This document shows positions 45,941 through 56,553 of a stretch of DNA of 64,000 bases, one piece after another. Numbering within the stretch: position 1 is the first letter of the stretch; every line of letters starts with the position of its first letter. The notes below the pieces were generated by a model. The model did no database searches and had not been told where the DNA came from. It saw only the letters and a program-made list of their open reading frames with translations. The translations under genes were made by a program, and so were the position numbers. This DNA comes from Moniliella sp. 'wahieum' (Eukaryota > Basidiomycota > Moniliellomycetes > Moniliellales > Moniliellaceae): the NCBI GenBank assembly GCA_003971905.1, contig RSEE01000013.1, positions 124,001 through 188,000 on the forward strand, written 5' to 3'.

Positions 45941-46644
45941 CCAGTGCCAATACCCACCTACGTTTCTTCGCCCGGTGTGCTGCCGCCCCTTGTAACCTGC
46001 CTCAACGTTTCATACCCTCTTGTCTGCTCTTCCGTCAGCAAGCTTCTGCTTTTCCTACCCCCCTTTTCTTTCTTTCTTCAACTCGAGCTGGATCGACGTC
46101 GTCCAGCGGCTACGACAGCTCTCTTGCGACACTGCCTCCCATTTCCTTCCTTCCCCCCTCCCTTTCTCCCTTTGCCATTGATTTTGGGTTCCTGTCTCTC
46201 AAGGTGTGTTCCCGAAGCAAAATGATCCATTCCCTCTACCTCCACATGCCTATCACACCCTATTAGCTCGGCTCTTCACCAACCGTAAATTCCACAGAAC
46301 CGCACTTGTTTTTCCTCCGCCTCGTTCGATGAGGCAAAGAAGCCCAGCTCAGCCACCTTACCAGCATTTCCATTGTGGGACGGGCACAGAAGCACAGCGT
46401 AATGGACGCAAATCTAATTCTGCCCCCACGTGAGGAAGCACCAGCCCGCCCCGAACGATCCGGATGACGAAGCCAGTGGGCACGAAATGTGCCGAGCCAA
46501 CAAACAAAACATCCCATTGCCTTGTCTGACAGGCAGTGTGCCCACCAGCGCAGCGTGACGCACATTGGCTGTCAGCATCAACGGCAAAGGCGACCCAGGC
46601 CGATGGGGATAGGGGGATTCGGCCGTTCCCCCCGGCCAATTGCT
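45941..46644. other. Intergenic region between convergent genes
   Basis: About 700 nt, pyrimidine-rich at the left (tubulin 3' flank). No gene was supported. Confidence 0.45.
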
Positions 46645-46890
46645 TCACGCACGCTCATCCGCATCGGCGTCAATTCTTTCAGCAGGGCCGATGGTCACGG
46701 CGTAGCTCAATATGACCAGCTTTTGTTCCCGGCCTAGGTTAGAGAAGAACTGGCGAGCCGAGGCCATCGTATGCTTATCCAGCCCTGTTATCTGAGCCTG
46801 AATACGCTGGGCCATGATGTCAATGGCCCGGGACCCTTTTGGTACGCTGAAACTACCAACAAGTAATTTTGTGACAGGTTCCCTTTCCAC
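46645..46890 (-). CDS. Hypothetical small protein (C-terminal exon)
   Basis: An open frame of about 80 residues ends with a polar tail and TGA. It includes FSVPKGSRAIDIMAQRIQAQ and HTMASARQFFSNLGREQKLV, which look like two amphipathic helices. The start is uncertain because the sequence before it could be an exon-intron junction. No family was recognised. Codon use is plausible for coding, but support is limited. Confidence 0.4.
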   Translation of the reverse strand: MEREPVTKLLVGSFSVPKGSRAIDIMAQRIQAQITGLDKHTMASARQFFSNLGREQKLVILSYAVTIGPAERIDADADERA

Positions 46891-47139
46891 TGAGGTTCCA
46901 GCTTCCTACCTACCCACCGCCCGCCCCGCGCCTCTTCTCCCCCTCCATTGTACATATTCTTCAGTGACGATAGAGAGCACCCTCAACCATAGTGGCACAA
47001 AGGAGACAGTTTATGAGCAGAACATGGAATGTAATAAGGATATTGATAACCCTGGAGAATAGCATGTTTGTGTAGGGCATGGAAGGGGGGAGGGGGGAAG
47101 GAAGGGGGGCGCAGATAGTTGAGCATTAATGGGACCCGC

Positions 47140-48778
47140 TTAGTGAATCCCCTTGACCGGAATCAGTTTGGTGCCGGTGGGTAAGGGCAGCTTAGAGTGG
47201 TACGGCCGCAGGGAATTAAAGTGTTCCCCGAGGCCGTACGCAGCGCGGTAGTAAGCCAGATGAGCCGCCGCTGTGGGCGCAAACTCCTCGCCAAATTTGA
47301 GGGGGGAGGTGCCAGCCTGGACAACGACGATGGGAGTGTGGTAGGCGCGGGAGAGAGCCAAGATTTCAGGCTGGCCACCCCACACGGACGTTTGTTCCAC
47401 AGCGTCGCAATACGACAGGAAAAACTGGCGCTGATCGCCCCCGCCGTGGAGCCAGCAAGATGGTTCGTGATGCCTGCCATCTTTTCGTCCGAGTCCGATA
47501 TGAAGGGCATGTACGTCTCAGGATCGGCACGCATAGTGTCTGCAGCTGCTTTGCGCGTTTCCTTGTACGACAAGCCGCCTTCGGTCCCGGTCACGCGATT
47601 GGCTGCCGCGGCTAGGACATTAAGGGTCGGCCACTGCCGCATAAAGGCAGTGACCGTTGGCACTCATCTCTACCACCTCGAGGCGCAGATCCTTGCACGC
47701 CTGGTCAATCTCCCGTCGCTCCTGCGCGACTTGTTCGTGACGCGTCCGACTACTTGGCCGACTGCGGGACCGCGACTTTTCTCCCGAGGGACGGGCCGAG
47801 GACGCGCGCGTGGGGGGCTTGCCATCCCGTCGCTTGGATCGCGGCTTGCGCTGTTTCCAATCCGTCGTGCCGCTCGCACGATCTGGGTCGGACGTAGCAG
47901 AGGCATCTTGGTCCTTCTCTGGAATCTTCTCAACTGGGTGAAAGGGGGAGGCCCGGCGGCTAGGAGATAAGGTGTCCAGTGGGGGTGGGGAACGCAGAGA
48001 TAAGCGGCGCAGAGGAGAACGTGCGTTTCGTCCAAGACTGGAAGACACGCTGGGGTCCCAGGAGTTGCGGGAACTGGTCCTATCTTGAGGCTTGGCGGTT
48101 ACTGGAGGAGCAGCTGGAGGAGCAGCCGCCCTGCCGGCTGGTGCGGTGTCGGCGGATACCCTGGGCGTGGCTGAAGCCGGGGTCCAAGGGTCCGAGATGG
48201 GGAGGCCGGAAGAGACGTTGGTGGCCGCAGGGGTGCTTTGCGGGCGGAGTGGGTGGGGGATATGGAGATGGCGGAGAGCCAAACAGATGGGAGATGCGGT
48301 GCGGGGCAGCATGACGGGAAGAGCGAGGGGGGGTCGATGCGGGGTATGGGCTCGGGCTCGGGCTCGGGCTCGGGGTTGTGCAGGTGGACGGCGGGGGCGT
48401 GGGAAGGACTCGGGAACTGGAGAAGTAGAGGTCGTCGTCCAGGAAAAAGGGAGAACTGGAGTCATCGCTGGGTCGGCCGGTGGGGGTGGAGACAGAGACG
48501 GCGGGGCAGTAGAGCCTCTCCTCGGGGCTCAGGAAGGGGTTGGTGTTGGCGGGGGCGCGGGGGCGGGGGGCCGCGAGGTTGGGCGTGGTGGAGCGGGGAG
48601 CATGCTGGGAGAGGACGCGAGGGTGGAGGGACAAAGGAGAGGGCGAGGGCGGTGCTGGCCCGCGAGGACAGACGGACGGCGGGACGAAGCCGGGGCAAAT
48701 GCAGCGAGGACTGAGTTCAGTCTGGATGCTGATGGGCAAGCGGGCGCGGGCCAGCGCAGAAACAGCATTCGATGGCAC
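47140..48778 (-). CDS. OTU-family deubiquitinase (OTUD6/Otu2-like)
   Basis: Cys protease that removes ubiquitin; yeast Otu2 and OTUD6B act on ribosomes or translation factors. The ATG at 48778 opens a disordered Ser/Pro-rich N-terminus with a Ser-Pro hexanucleotide repeat. A basic RS-like segment and a helix, HEQVAQERREIDQACKDLRL, come next. The OTU fold begins VVEMSANGHCLYAAVAD, with the catalytic Cys in GHCLY; the residue two before it is Asn where family members have Asp (DGHC). Then come LSYKETRKAAADTMRADPET, MAGITNHLAG, TSVWGGQPEILALSRAYHTP, IVVVQAG and YGLGEHFNSLRPYH with the catalytic His. Stop at 47140. Frame changes are near 47410, 47650 and 48120. Confidence 0.85.
48349..48377 (-). 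repeat. CCCGAG hexanucleotide repeat coding Ser-Pro
   Basis: About five tandem units in the OTU gene, the same hexamer as in the LIM gene at 38421-38450 and likewise read as Ser-Pro. Confidence 0.85.
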
Positions 48779-48847
48779 TCGCCGTGCTCAGCCAGGGCGG
48801 TGAGTGTGCGCGCTGGACGAACTGGACGCCGATGCTCATCGGAGGGG

Positions 48848-48863
48848 ATGTCACATGTGACAT
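48848..48863. promoter_or_regulatory. Perfect palindrome upstream of the OTU gene
   Basis: ATGTCACATGTGACAT is its own reverse complement and lies about 70 nt before the OTU ATG. A partial copy (ATGTGATGGCACATGT) follows at once. The size and symmetry suit a dimeric factor; the core CACATGTG contains an E-box (CANNTG). Confidence 0.5.
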
Positions 48864-49215
48864 GTGATGGCACATGTCGCTCCCAGCGCCTCTGTCCTCC
48901 GCGGAGACACCCAAAATGGGCGGACACCCGCGCATCACCGCCCGACAGGACACACCGGCGCTGGGCCCATTCCGGCGCTGCGCCCCGTGCCTGGGCCCGC
49001 CAGCGGCCATCGCGCCACAATCCCTCCTGTCCCTTGTCCCCGACAACCCCTGGTAAACTCCAGCAAAGCTCCGTGCTCTGGGCCGCCCAGATGCGCGCTG
49101 ATGCGCCCTTGTCCAAGTACGTATTGATTATTGACCGGTGACCACGCGCCGAAGCCTGCCGAAGCCATGCCTGACAGATTGCTTCCATATTCAGGCCCCC
49201 CGCCTATTCTTCTCT

Positions 49216-49280
49216 GATGCATGATGCACCTGAAGCACTGAGTACGTGTACTGAGTACTGATGCACTGATGCATGATGCG
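49216..49280. repeat. Interleaved short repeats
   Basis: TGATGCATGATGC occurs twice, flanking two ACTGAGTAC copies around the palindrome AGTACGTGTACT. The ACTGAGTA unit is also the arm of the hairpin at 42307. Confidence 0.7.
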
Positions 49281-49453
49281 ATCTCTCTGAGCCTGAGCCT
49301 CTGAACGCGTTCACGTTAATCAATTGCTGAATTGCCCCAAAGTCCCATAGGGCACCAAATCGGAGACGAAAGCACTCCATCATTTCTCGCAACGTATTTT
49401 ATTCCTGGAGGCGACGAACAACACAATGGAGACGGGACGCAGCAAAAAGGAAT

Positions 49454-49550
49454 TGACCCCTACCCGATTTGAACGGATGACCTTGAGGATACCCCGTGGT
49501 TGAACAACCATTAGCTGGAATCTCACGCGCTACCGCTGCGCCAAGAGGCC
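49454..49550 (-). tRNA. tRNA-Trp (anticodon CCA)
   Basis: Minus strand: acceptor GGCCTCT/AGGGGTC with discriminator A (G-T at 2-71 and T-G at 5-68); D arm GGCGCAGCGGTAGCGC; anticodon loop TTCCAG..T giving CCA; T arm ATCCG-TTCAAAT-CGGGT. An intron of about 25 nt follows position 37. Pair 31-39 is A-C as read. T5 (plus-strand A at 49444-49448) follows the gene. Confidence 0.9.
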
Positions 49551-50463
49551 ATTGACGGCTCTGCGGCATGGTCGCTGTTCTGCCTTATATCGAGTTGCTT
49601 CCATGGTCTTCAGGCAGAGAAGGAGAATCAAGGCCATGAGAGTCGCTGCTCCCCCTGGAAACACGGAGTTTGGTTTCTTCTGCGCCAACGTGCCGGAGTA
49701 CAAATGTATACAGTAGGCGGTATGTTCTTGTAACGATGGTTGGTCTAAAGAGAGAAGGTATATTGTTTTGGGGCCTCTTGTGGGTTGGATATGGCTTACC
49801 GCCATTTGCCAACTTCATACCAAACCACCTCCCCCAGGGTTTATCACCAGCAGCAGTTGCTCCTCATTTCCCGGCTGTGAGAATGCCAAGCAATCAATGC
49901 ACATGAACATTCTAGTATTAGGACCCGCATCTGAGCACCGAAAGAGCTATGCCACCACCCTCTAAAACGCTACACCGTACGCCGTAGGGCGAAATAGTAC
50001 GTCCTTGTCCATGCCATGCATGATTCACGAATACACACGGACAGAAGGTCAGTATCAGGGATAGCTCCCAATTCGCATTAGTATGTGGATGAGAAAAGCT
50101 CACTAGAATTGTCCGCCTATAACGCGATGATAACGCATAACGGCCGACCACAGCGCAGTGTGACCTACTTTATTTTCCCTTGCTGGCTTCCTCCGCTTTC
50201 GTTTGGACCTTGTCTCGGTCGCGCTGAAGTTGGTTGCGGTGCGAGATGCCTGCGGGCGTTGCGACCAGGGCCGATGAGGCAGCAAAGGGGAGGAAACAAG
50301 CAATACACCAATCAACCCGGGCGGGTGACACTCCTTATCGTTCCGCCCGCGGAATTTGTACTGGCAATTAAAACCCACGCCACCACTTACATTCGCCGAC
50401 AGGTCACGCACGGGAGGTTGCTTGTCTCGCCCCCACCATCTTCTCCACCGCACTCTTCCCACC

Positions 50464-50858
50464 ATGTCCAAGTACGTCGTCTCCGTTCTACTTCCTGGGT
50501 ACGGTATACTTACACCTTTCTTGTCAGACACAACCCCGACTTGGTCATGTGCCGCAAGATGGCCGGCGTATCAATTGGACGACTGTGCGAGAAATGCGAT
50601 GGCAAATGCCCCGTGTGCGATTCGCTGGTTCGGCCCTCGGTTGCCGCGCACGTCTGTGACGAATGCAGTTTTGGCACATACGCTGACAAGTGCCTGATTT
50701 GTGGTTCGGCGGCCGTGTCCGACGCCTATTACTGCGCCGAATGCGTCCGGCTGGAAAAGGATCGCGATGGTTGTCCCAAGATTGTCAACTTGGGCACCTC
50801 CCGCGTTGACCAGTTTTACCAACGCAAAGCACAAAAGACCAGTTTCCATCGTGGGTGA
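50464..50858 (+). CDS. RDS3: Splicing factor PHF5A/Rds3
   Basis: SF3b subunit of the U2 snRNP that helps recognise the branch site. Exon 1 is 8 nt (ATGTCCAA, 50464-50471), the intron is 50472-50527 (GTACGT donor, TTGTCAG end), and exon 2 gives [71 protein letters not shown] and [17 protein letters not shown]. All the CxxC knots are present. 112 residues, as in the family. No frame break. Confidence 0.97.
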
Positions 50859-51566
50859 CCTCGGGGACCGACCGACTATGGCAATGGTACGTTGCTTTGT
50901 CGAATGGTTACGACGTTCACTTTGTACACCCCCTCCTCTCACTCTCCCAACAACCTGTTCTGTCCTCTACCTTAAATATACCGCGTCGCCTGCATCAGCC
51001 TCAATCTGCTTCCCGACCCTTCGTTACCGGCCAATAAGCAGCCCATCGTAGATGGCCTGATCAGGCTAGGCTGTTCTGCGGCAGGCGAAAAAGGATCATT
51101 CACACGAGCATCCAAGAAGTTCAGTCCCCACACAAGTGGTGACCGGTGGACAAAAGGGGGCGAGAAGCAACATCTCCGAGGCGGTAATTCTTATAGTGAG
51201 GCAGAGGAAGCGGCGGAACAATGAGTGAAACGCTGAGAATCCCAGAAGGCGTCGAGACTGAAGAACGCGAGTCAAAAGTCACATAAAAGAGAAGAGGGGA
51301 GACATGGGGGGGGAGAAAACCCTCTTTCCCCTTACGGGGGGAAACTAATTAGTGCCAGGTCCGCGACTCCTGCAGTGCCGAACCACTCAGCTGGACCCAA
51401 CTCTGGTCCAAGCTCGGGCCCTCAGACCCAGCCGAGGCCGATCCCCAGTCTGCGAAGCAGCCGGGGTTGAACCTTGGGAGGTCACCTCGTGCTCAGTCGT
51501 AGGACCGGCGCTGGAGCTTGCTGCCAGTGAGGACACCAAGGGCGACTCGCCAGCATGGGCGCGGCA
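50859..51566. other. Intergenic region between convergent genes
   Basis: About 700 nt. No gene was recognised. The DUF1776 C-terminus might extend into the right part. Confidence 0.45.
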
Positions 51567-53337
51567 CTACTTCCGAGCCAGGCGAGTTGCCGACGTGGTC
51601 CTCCTCCTCGTCGAACGCTGAGGAAGGGGCAAGCGAAGCACATCATCATCATCTGCACTGCTCCCTGTCTCAAGGGAAGAAGGAACATCCAGTTCAGCGA
51701 TGCCAGTGCTCGAACCTCCAGGGGTTGGACGAGGCGTCGACCCATGGAGCGTGCGGCCCAGATCGTAGTTCCCACTGCGCTCCGACTGGGGTTTCCCGAT
51801 CCCGCTTGACCACCACAGTGTTGGCCGAACTTCGGCGGCGAGAGGACACCGACGGGCGATGGATCCCAGTCTTGAGAGTGCGCGAGATGCTCGACGCAGT
51901 ACCATACAACCTCTCGAGCCATTCTTTTGCTGCCGGAGGCAGAAGGATAAAGAGAGTACGGTGAAGCTGAGCTAAAGCCAGCTGCAAAGGAGCAAAAATG
52001 AACCCCATCGCTGGCCGGGAAGCGGCACTTGCGTCATGGTGGGAGTGGACGGCTAGCGTCGGCGGCCAGAATCAAATCGGCCACAGTGCTTGCAGCGCGG
52101 GAACAGTGGCATCCTTATGGCCCAAGGTGCCTTGGCAGGAATGGAGGGGATGGAAGATGCTAAACTTTAGCGTCCGATTGCCTGCAGCTGCTCCTTGTCC
52201 ATCGATCGCTGACTTGCACAACGCTGTAGCGGCAGTGGCCACTATCAGTCACCAGCGAAGCCACGGAGCTCGTGTCGACCTTGGCGGAGTCACCGTCAAT
52301 AAGGGTGAGCACAGTGAGCGGTGCCAGCTGCTCGGGGTTTTGGCTCGTCAAACGTTGGGGACCTGATCGCACCTCGGGAAGAAGTGTCAAAATGGCCGAG
52401 ATGGGCCGTGACATGAGCGCTAAGCACCCGCTGGAAATTGGCGCCCACATGAGCCGGGTTGGTATCGGCACCAGGGAAATCCGCCGCGGACACATACGAC
52501 AAGGCATTGATGATCCCAATTAATGTCGCACCATCGCCAGGACGGGCAAAGGGGTCCCCTGTTGCACCCAGGGGAAATCGCAACGACAGGGCTGACTTAA
52601 CCTGCCCAACAAAACTGTCAATCGAGCGGGGGAGCGACGAAAGATCAAAGTGCCGCACCGCAACGTACCCGCGGCTGGAGGGCAAGATGTGGGCATCAAA
52701 CGTCTTGAGACTGGTACTGGAGCTTACACCAGCAATGACGATTAAGCCTTGCGACGTCAGATCGAGCACCAGTGCCCGTCCCAGAGGCGTGTCGGCACCC
52801 AAAATGACAACTGCCTCCCGACGGATTCCGTTGCGTACACGGGCAGGACGGCGTAAGGAGCTTTGCTGGCCCGTAGCCTTGGCGACTAACGCCTGAGCTT
52901 GGGTGGGATGCATATGCATGTAGGCCAATCCAAGGCCCCCGAGGCAGCTGAAATGCCAGCTACAAAGGCAATGGGATGGTCTTGGACCCAGCCCACAGTG
53001 GAACGAACCACCCCTGACGCCACCTGAGATGAAGACGGAGTTGGCGTGGGGATTTGGGGTGGGGGAGACGATGAGTTCTTGGATCGGCTCTTGGATCTCG
53101 GCGAGGTTAGGGCCCTGCATCTCGGGCGGACCGTATCGCGCAAGCTCCTGGTAAAGGGCAGAGTAGTACTCGTGCAGCTTATCAGTTATCTGCTGCGGCA
53201 TCTCCCGCTGCGGGCCCGGAAAGGCAGCAGCCAGAGTCAGTGTTCAGAACGAGAGGAGAAGGGCAAGATGGGATACGCACCAAGCCCTGGGGCCACTGAT
53301 TCTCGATCCAGTCCTCAACATCGGCCAAGCTAGGCAT
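51567..53337 (-). CDS. DUF1776 / Pbr1-like Rossmann-fold protein
   Basis: Fungal family related to short-chain dehydrogenases; yeast YNL181W (Pbr1) is a member. ATG 53337 gives MPSLADVEDWIENQWPQGL; the intron is 53208-53280 (GTGCGT donor, CCGCAG end); exon 2 starts REMPQQITDKLHEYYSALYQ. A hydrophobic segment follows (HPIAFVAGISAASGAL in another frame), perhaps a membrane anchor. The Rossmann part reads RREAVVILGADTPLGRALVL with GLIVIAGVSSS, VRHFDLSS, IGIINALSYVSAADFPGA and SAHVTAHLGHFD. The Gly-rich nucleotide loop is slightly changed (GADTPLG) and I see no clear Tyr-x-x-x-Lys. The C-terminal part (KEWLERLYGTASSISRTLKT, then an acidic tail) crosses frames; the end near 51567 is a best guess. 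Confidence 0.75.
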
Positions 53338-53913
53338 AGTGGAGGGGACAGATGTGGGTAGGGGAGCAGGTGAAGGGGGGTGGCGTTAGGTGGATCCGGG
53401 AGCGAAGATGCTTTTGACGGTGAGGGCCTAGGCTGCCAGGGAGGGGTGGACGGAGCGGAAGCAATGGGCAAGGGCGATGGGCGCACAGATGGAGGCTTAG
53501 AGGCGGTGGCACGAGGCAGAGGTGGCGGCAGGGGTGGCGGTGGCGGTGGCGGGAGCACATCATCCATCATCGGCCTGGGGCCCGCACTTATATGGCGGCC
53601 CCGACCCGACTGATAGCAGCATGCCATACTAGGGCCCTTGCGCAGATAAGCAGCCGCCGCCATCATTGCAATCTTGCAACACCCTTGCCGCCCGTGGTGG
53701 GTGGCTCGGCGTCAGTGTCGGCGAAAGACGTGCTTACCCAATGCGCATGTGAATGCCTTTGCGGCGGACGGCTGGCGGCTGGGTTGCCGCAAACGGCAGG
53801 AAACGCATATAACGCGTAAAAGATGTGTGTTTCATCACCGTGTTGTGCTGGCCTGGCTCCACCTCCGTATCCCCTCCAAGCTTCACCCTTCGCCTTCAGC
53901 GCACCCACCCCAC
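53338..53913. promoter_or_regulatory. Divergent promoter region
   Basis: About 575 nt between the DUF1776 start (-) and the next ATG (+). A GGTGGC-type trinucleotide-rich stretch lies at 53520-53555. No gene was supported. Confidence 0.4.
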
Positions 53914-54465
53914 CATGTCCCGGCCATCCTCCGAGCACAGATCTCAGCCCGCCTTATGCTGCCTGATTCAGTTTCTTTCCACACCACTGTGCGCATGCCA
54001 TCAAGTGGCAGTACAGCTCCTTGTTCTGAGACTCACCTTGTCAGCATAGAAAACTGCCGCTTTGTTGTGATGAGCATTAAGGAAACGAAGACGCCCAGCT
54101 CTGTGCTCGATGCAACCGTTCCAAAAAACCGGCAACCCCGAAATTTGCCACTAACCCAACGTTTGCGGCCAAGCAGGAGGACACGGAGCGACCTCATGCT
54201 GCTGCTGCTGCTTCTGTTAGAGAAAGTATTGAAGAAGAAACCAAAGAAGGAAGAACAGGCAGCTGCGGCAGCTGCAGCCAAAGCAGCGGCGCCAAAGTCC
54301 AACTTGATGTCAAACCCTGGGAACCACAGAGTATGGGCCGAACGACGTGCATGCCCTTGGCTGCCCGTCTCCGGTTGACGGCAATTGTGTGTCGCACTTG
54401 CACCATCTGCTCCAGTACCACACCTTCAACGCGAATGCGCTTTGTGGTCCAGCAACAAGCATAGC
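53914..54465 (+). CDS. Unknown Cys-containing protein (frame interrupted)
   Basis: Weakly supported gene. An ATG at 53914 (CACC context) starts a frame with N-terminal Ser/Arg. In the best frame a segment near 54100 reads LCARCNRSKKPATPKFATNP, then an Ala-rich stretch, an acidic GluGlu-rich helix, CGSC, and near 54380-54460 LRLTAIVCRTCTIC ending FVVQQQA before TAG. Two CxxC pairs far apart recall the RNase P/MRP Rpr2/Rpp21/Snm1 zinc family, which has an Arg/Leu/Val strand before the second pair. The spacing is longer than usual and I cannot confirm it. A CTG-repeat region codes Ala in this frame and Leu in the neighbouring one. Confidence 0.4.
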
Positions 54466-54768
54466 CACTTCATCCGCCTGATTGGAGGGCCAAATAGAGT
54501 GGGCATAGTTGAAAGGCCATTGATCTGTCCAGGTCAAGGCAAGGAACGTCAATCACAAATGGTCGTCCCTCATTCGTAGGTCTGAGCGCTACCAGTGGTA
54601 TGCTGAGGAGCTACCAATTACAATTTTCTATCCTTTCACTCTCGCATGCACTCTCCCTCCTGCTCCTGCGCGTACAAACCTTTCTGTATTACCTCCCTAG
54701 TCAACTACCGCACCATTGATCTGGTAGTATGCAAGATGTGCCCCAATGTTATGGAAGGCAAATGCAAG

Positions 54769-56553
54769 TTACTCTTCGTCTTCTTCCTCGTCCACCCCTT
54801 CGTCAGCAACCTTGATAATCTCGCCTTGGGCCCCACCTTGCTCGAGACGTTGACGCTGCTGGGGCGTGAGCACCTTTTGTAGTCGATCGCCAAAGGTCTT
54901 GCGCACACCAACGTTGGAGAGCGCGTCCCAAATCCGCAAGACACCCTTGGACCCGGCACAGGCGATCGTCATGGGGTCATTGGGAGAGAAGGACGCTGAA
55001 AAGACGCGACCGGCATCCAGATCGCGATTGGTGACGAGGCTGATACTTTGAGGTGTAGCATTGCCGGTACCTACAGCGTCCGACAAGGACCAGATCTTGG
55101 TCTGCCGATCAGCACCTCCCGTCAACAAGCACCCAGGCACGAGCGGGTTGATCTGGATCGAAGTGCAGGCCGACTCATGCGCAGACAACGTCCACAGTGC
55201 TTCAGCCCCAGCTCCCGGTGCAAGTGCTTTGGCCTCGGCGGCTGAGCCGCTGCGGAGCTTGCGCTTGTCAAACGCCTGCACCAAGCCATTCTCCATCGAA
55301 GCCAAAAACTGGTTGGAGTGCCAGGGGTCCCACTGCACGCTTTCCACGTCCGAGGCCACCTTGGCAAACACTCCCGCATCCGGCGAGCGCGTGTCAAACA
55401 CCCGCAAGGACCCATCAAAGGACCCCGTTAGTAGCGTTGCCGCTGCATCCGCCCCCATGGATCCCACTGAGGAGCCTGAAGTGTCCCAGGCCACGGCCTG
55501 GATCTTGTCCGAATGGACATTGTCGTATGACCGCAGAGCCGATCCGTGCTTTCCACTTGTAGGACGAGTCAAGTCCCAAAGCTTGACTGTCTTATCCGCA
55601 CTGACCGAGGCAAGGATCGACCTTGCCACCCGGTTCCACGACAGACCTAGCACAGCGTCCACGTGATGGGTTGGGTTGGCGACCCGTTGCGCCTTTTGGC
55701 GACGCTTTTTCTTCCCTGTACCGAGGGGCATGTCCAGGTTTTTGGTCAGGTCCCTCCTTCCCAGAATCGCATCAGGAAAGGCAGCCTCAACCACATCCAT
55801 CGACCAGATCTCAATCTCTGGGTCCATTGTTCCCACCGCCATGTAGCTACCCCGTGCACCCGGCTGACCATTTGGCAACAGTTGCGGCTGCTCCCCATCG
55901 TCCGAGAAGATGGCCGGCTTAAAATCGAGCCACTCAAGACAGAGTGGGAACGACGGAAGCATCAGGTCATGGTGAACATATAGGTTGGCGTCCTCGGGAG
56001 CGTAGACATACGCATCCAACTGCGGCACCTCGTCCTCGGCCTTGGCAACAACAATGAGGTTGTCCGAGGGTAGATCTCCAATTCCTCTCGTGAGGCTTCC
56101 GAGTTCGCATCCTCGTCGTCCTTGAGAGTAACGTAGGGGTCCTCATCATTGTTGCGGTAGAAGGTAAGCCCCTTAATGTTACCCAGTGCACCTAAGGTGC
56201 CCTGGGGCTGCTCGTCGTCGTACGTGTCGAGATTGTAGCGTGCCAGGTCATCGGGTCATCCATCTTAACTCAGCCCCATCTGATGGCTTAGCTTCTGCCT
56301 CGGAAGCCGATTCGTCGTCACTCATCGCCTCCTCGCCGCTGCCGTCGGCATCCTCCCAACCGTCATCGTCTTGGCCCATGCCCTCAGCAGCCTTCTTCAT
56401 CTGCTCAACCTGGGCCTGCGCGTCTTGGAAGTGCATGCCGGTTAGGGCGGAGATGCGGGCAATCTCATCATCGTCGGTGAGGTTGGTCCGGTGTGGGTGC
56501 TGCGCCGACTTGCCCTGGGCGATCCAGGCGACAGACGAGATGATACTCGTCAT
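54769..56553 (-). CDS. PWP1: WD40 ribosome-biogenesis protein PWP1
   Basis: Nucleolar WD40 protein needed for early 60S assembly. ATG 56553 gives MTSIISSVAWIAQGKSAQHP, the family start (the Val-x-Trp motif and a Lys), then DDEIARISALTGMHFQDAQA and an acidic patch rich in Asp, Glu and Ser. After a frame change near 56030-56260 a clean 419-residue frame gives NLYVHHDLMLPSFPLCLEWL, MAVGTMDPEIEIWSMDVVEA, AVLGLSWNRVARSILASVSA, TVKLWDLTRP, TLLTGSFDGSLRVFDTR, CLLTGGADRQTKIWSL and VLRIWDALSN. It ends in an acidic tail DEGVDEEEDEE. Length is about 590 residues. Confidence 0.93.

Larger units (their letters stand above)
48779..50463. other. Intergenic region with palindromes and tRNA-Trp
   Basis: About 1.7 kb without a protein gene. 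It holds a perfect 16-nt palindrome (48848-48863), a cluster of ACTGAGTAC and TGATGCATGATGC copies (49216-49280), tRNA-Trp (49454-49550) and the PHF5A promoter. Confidence 0.5.

Noticed and set aside
53520-53555. GGTGGC trinucleotide-type stretch as a gene part
   Set aside because: Short, low-complexity, in a divergent promoter interval, with no start or domain.
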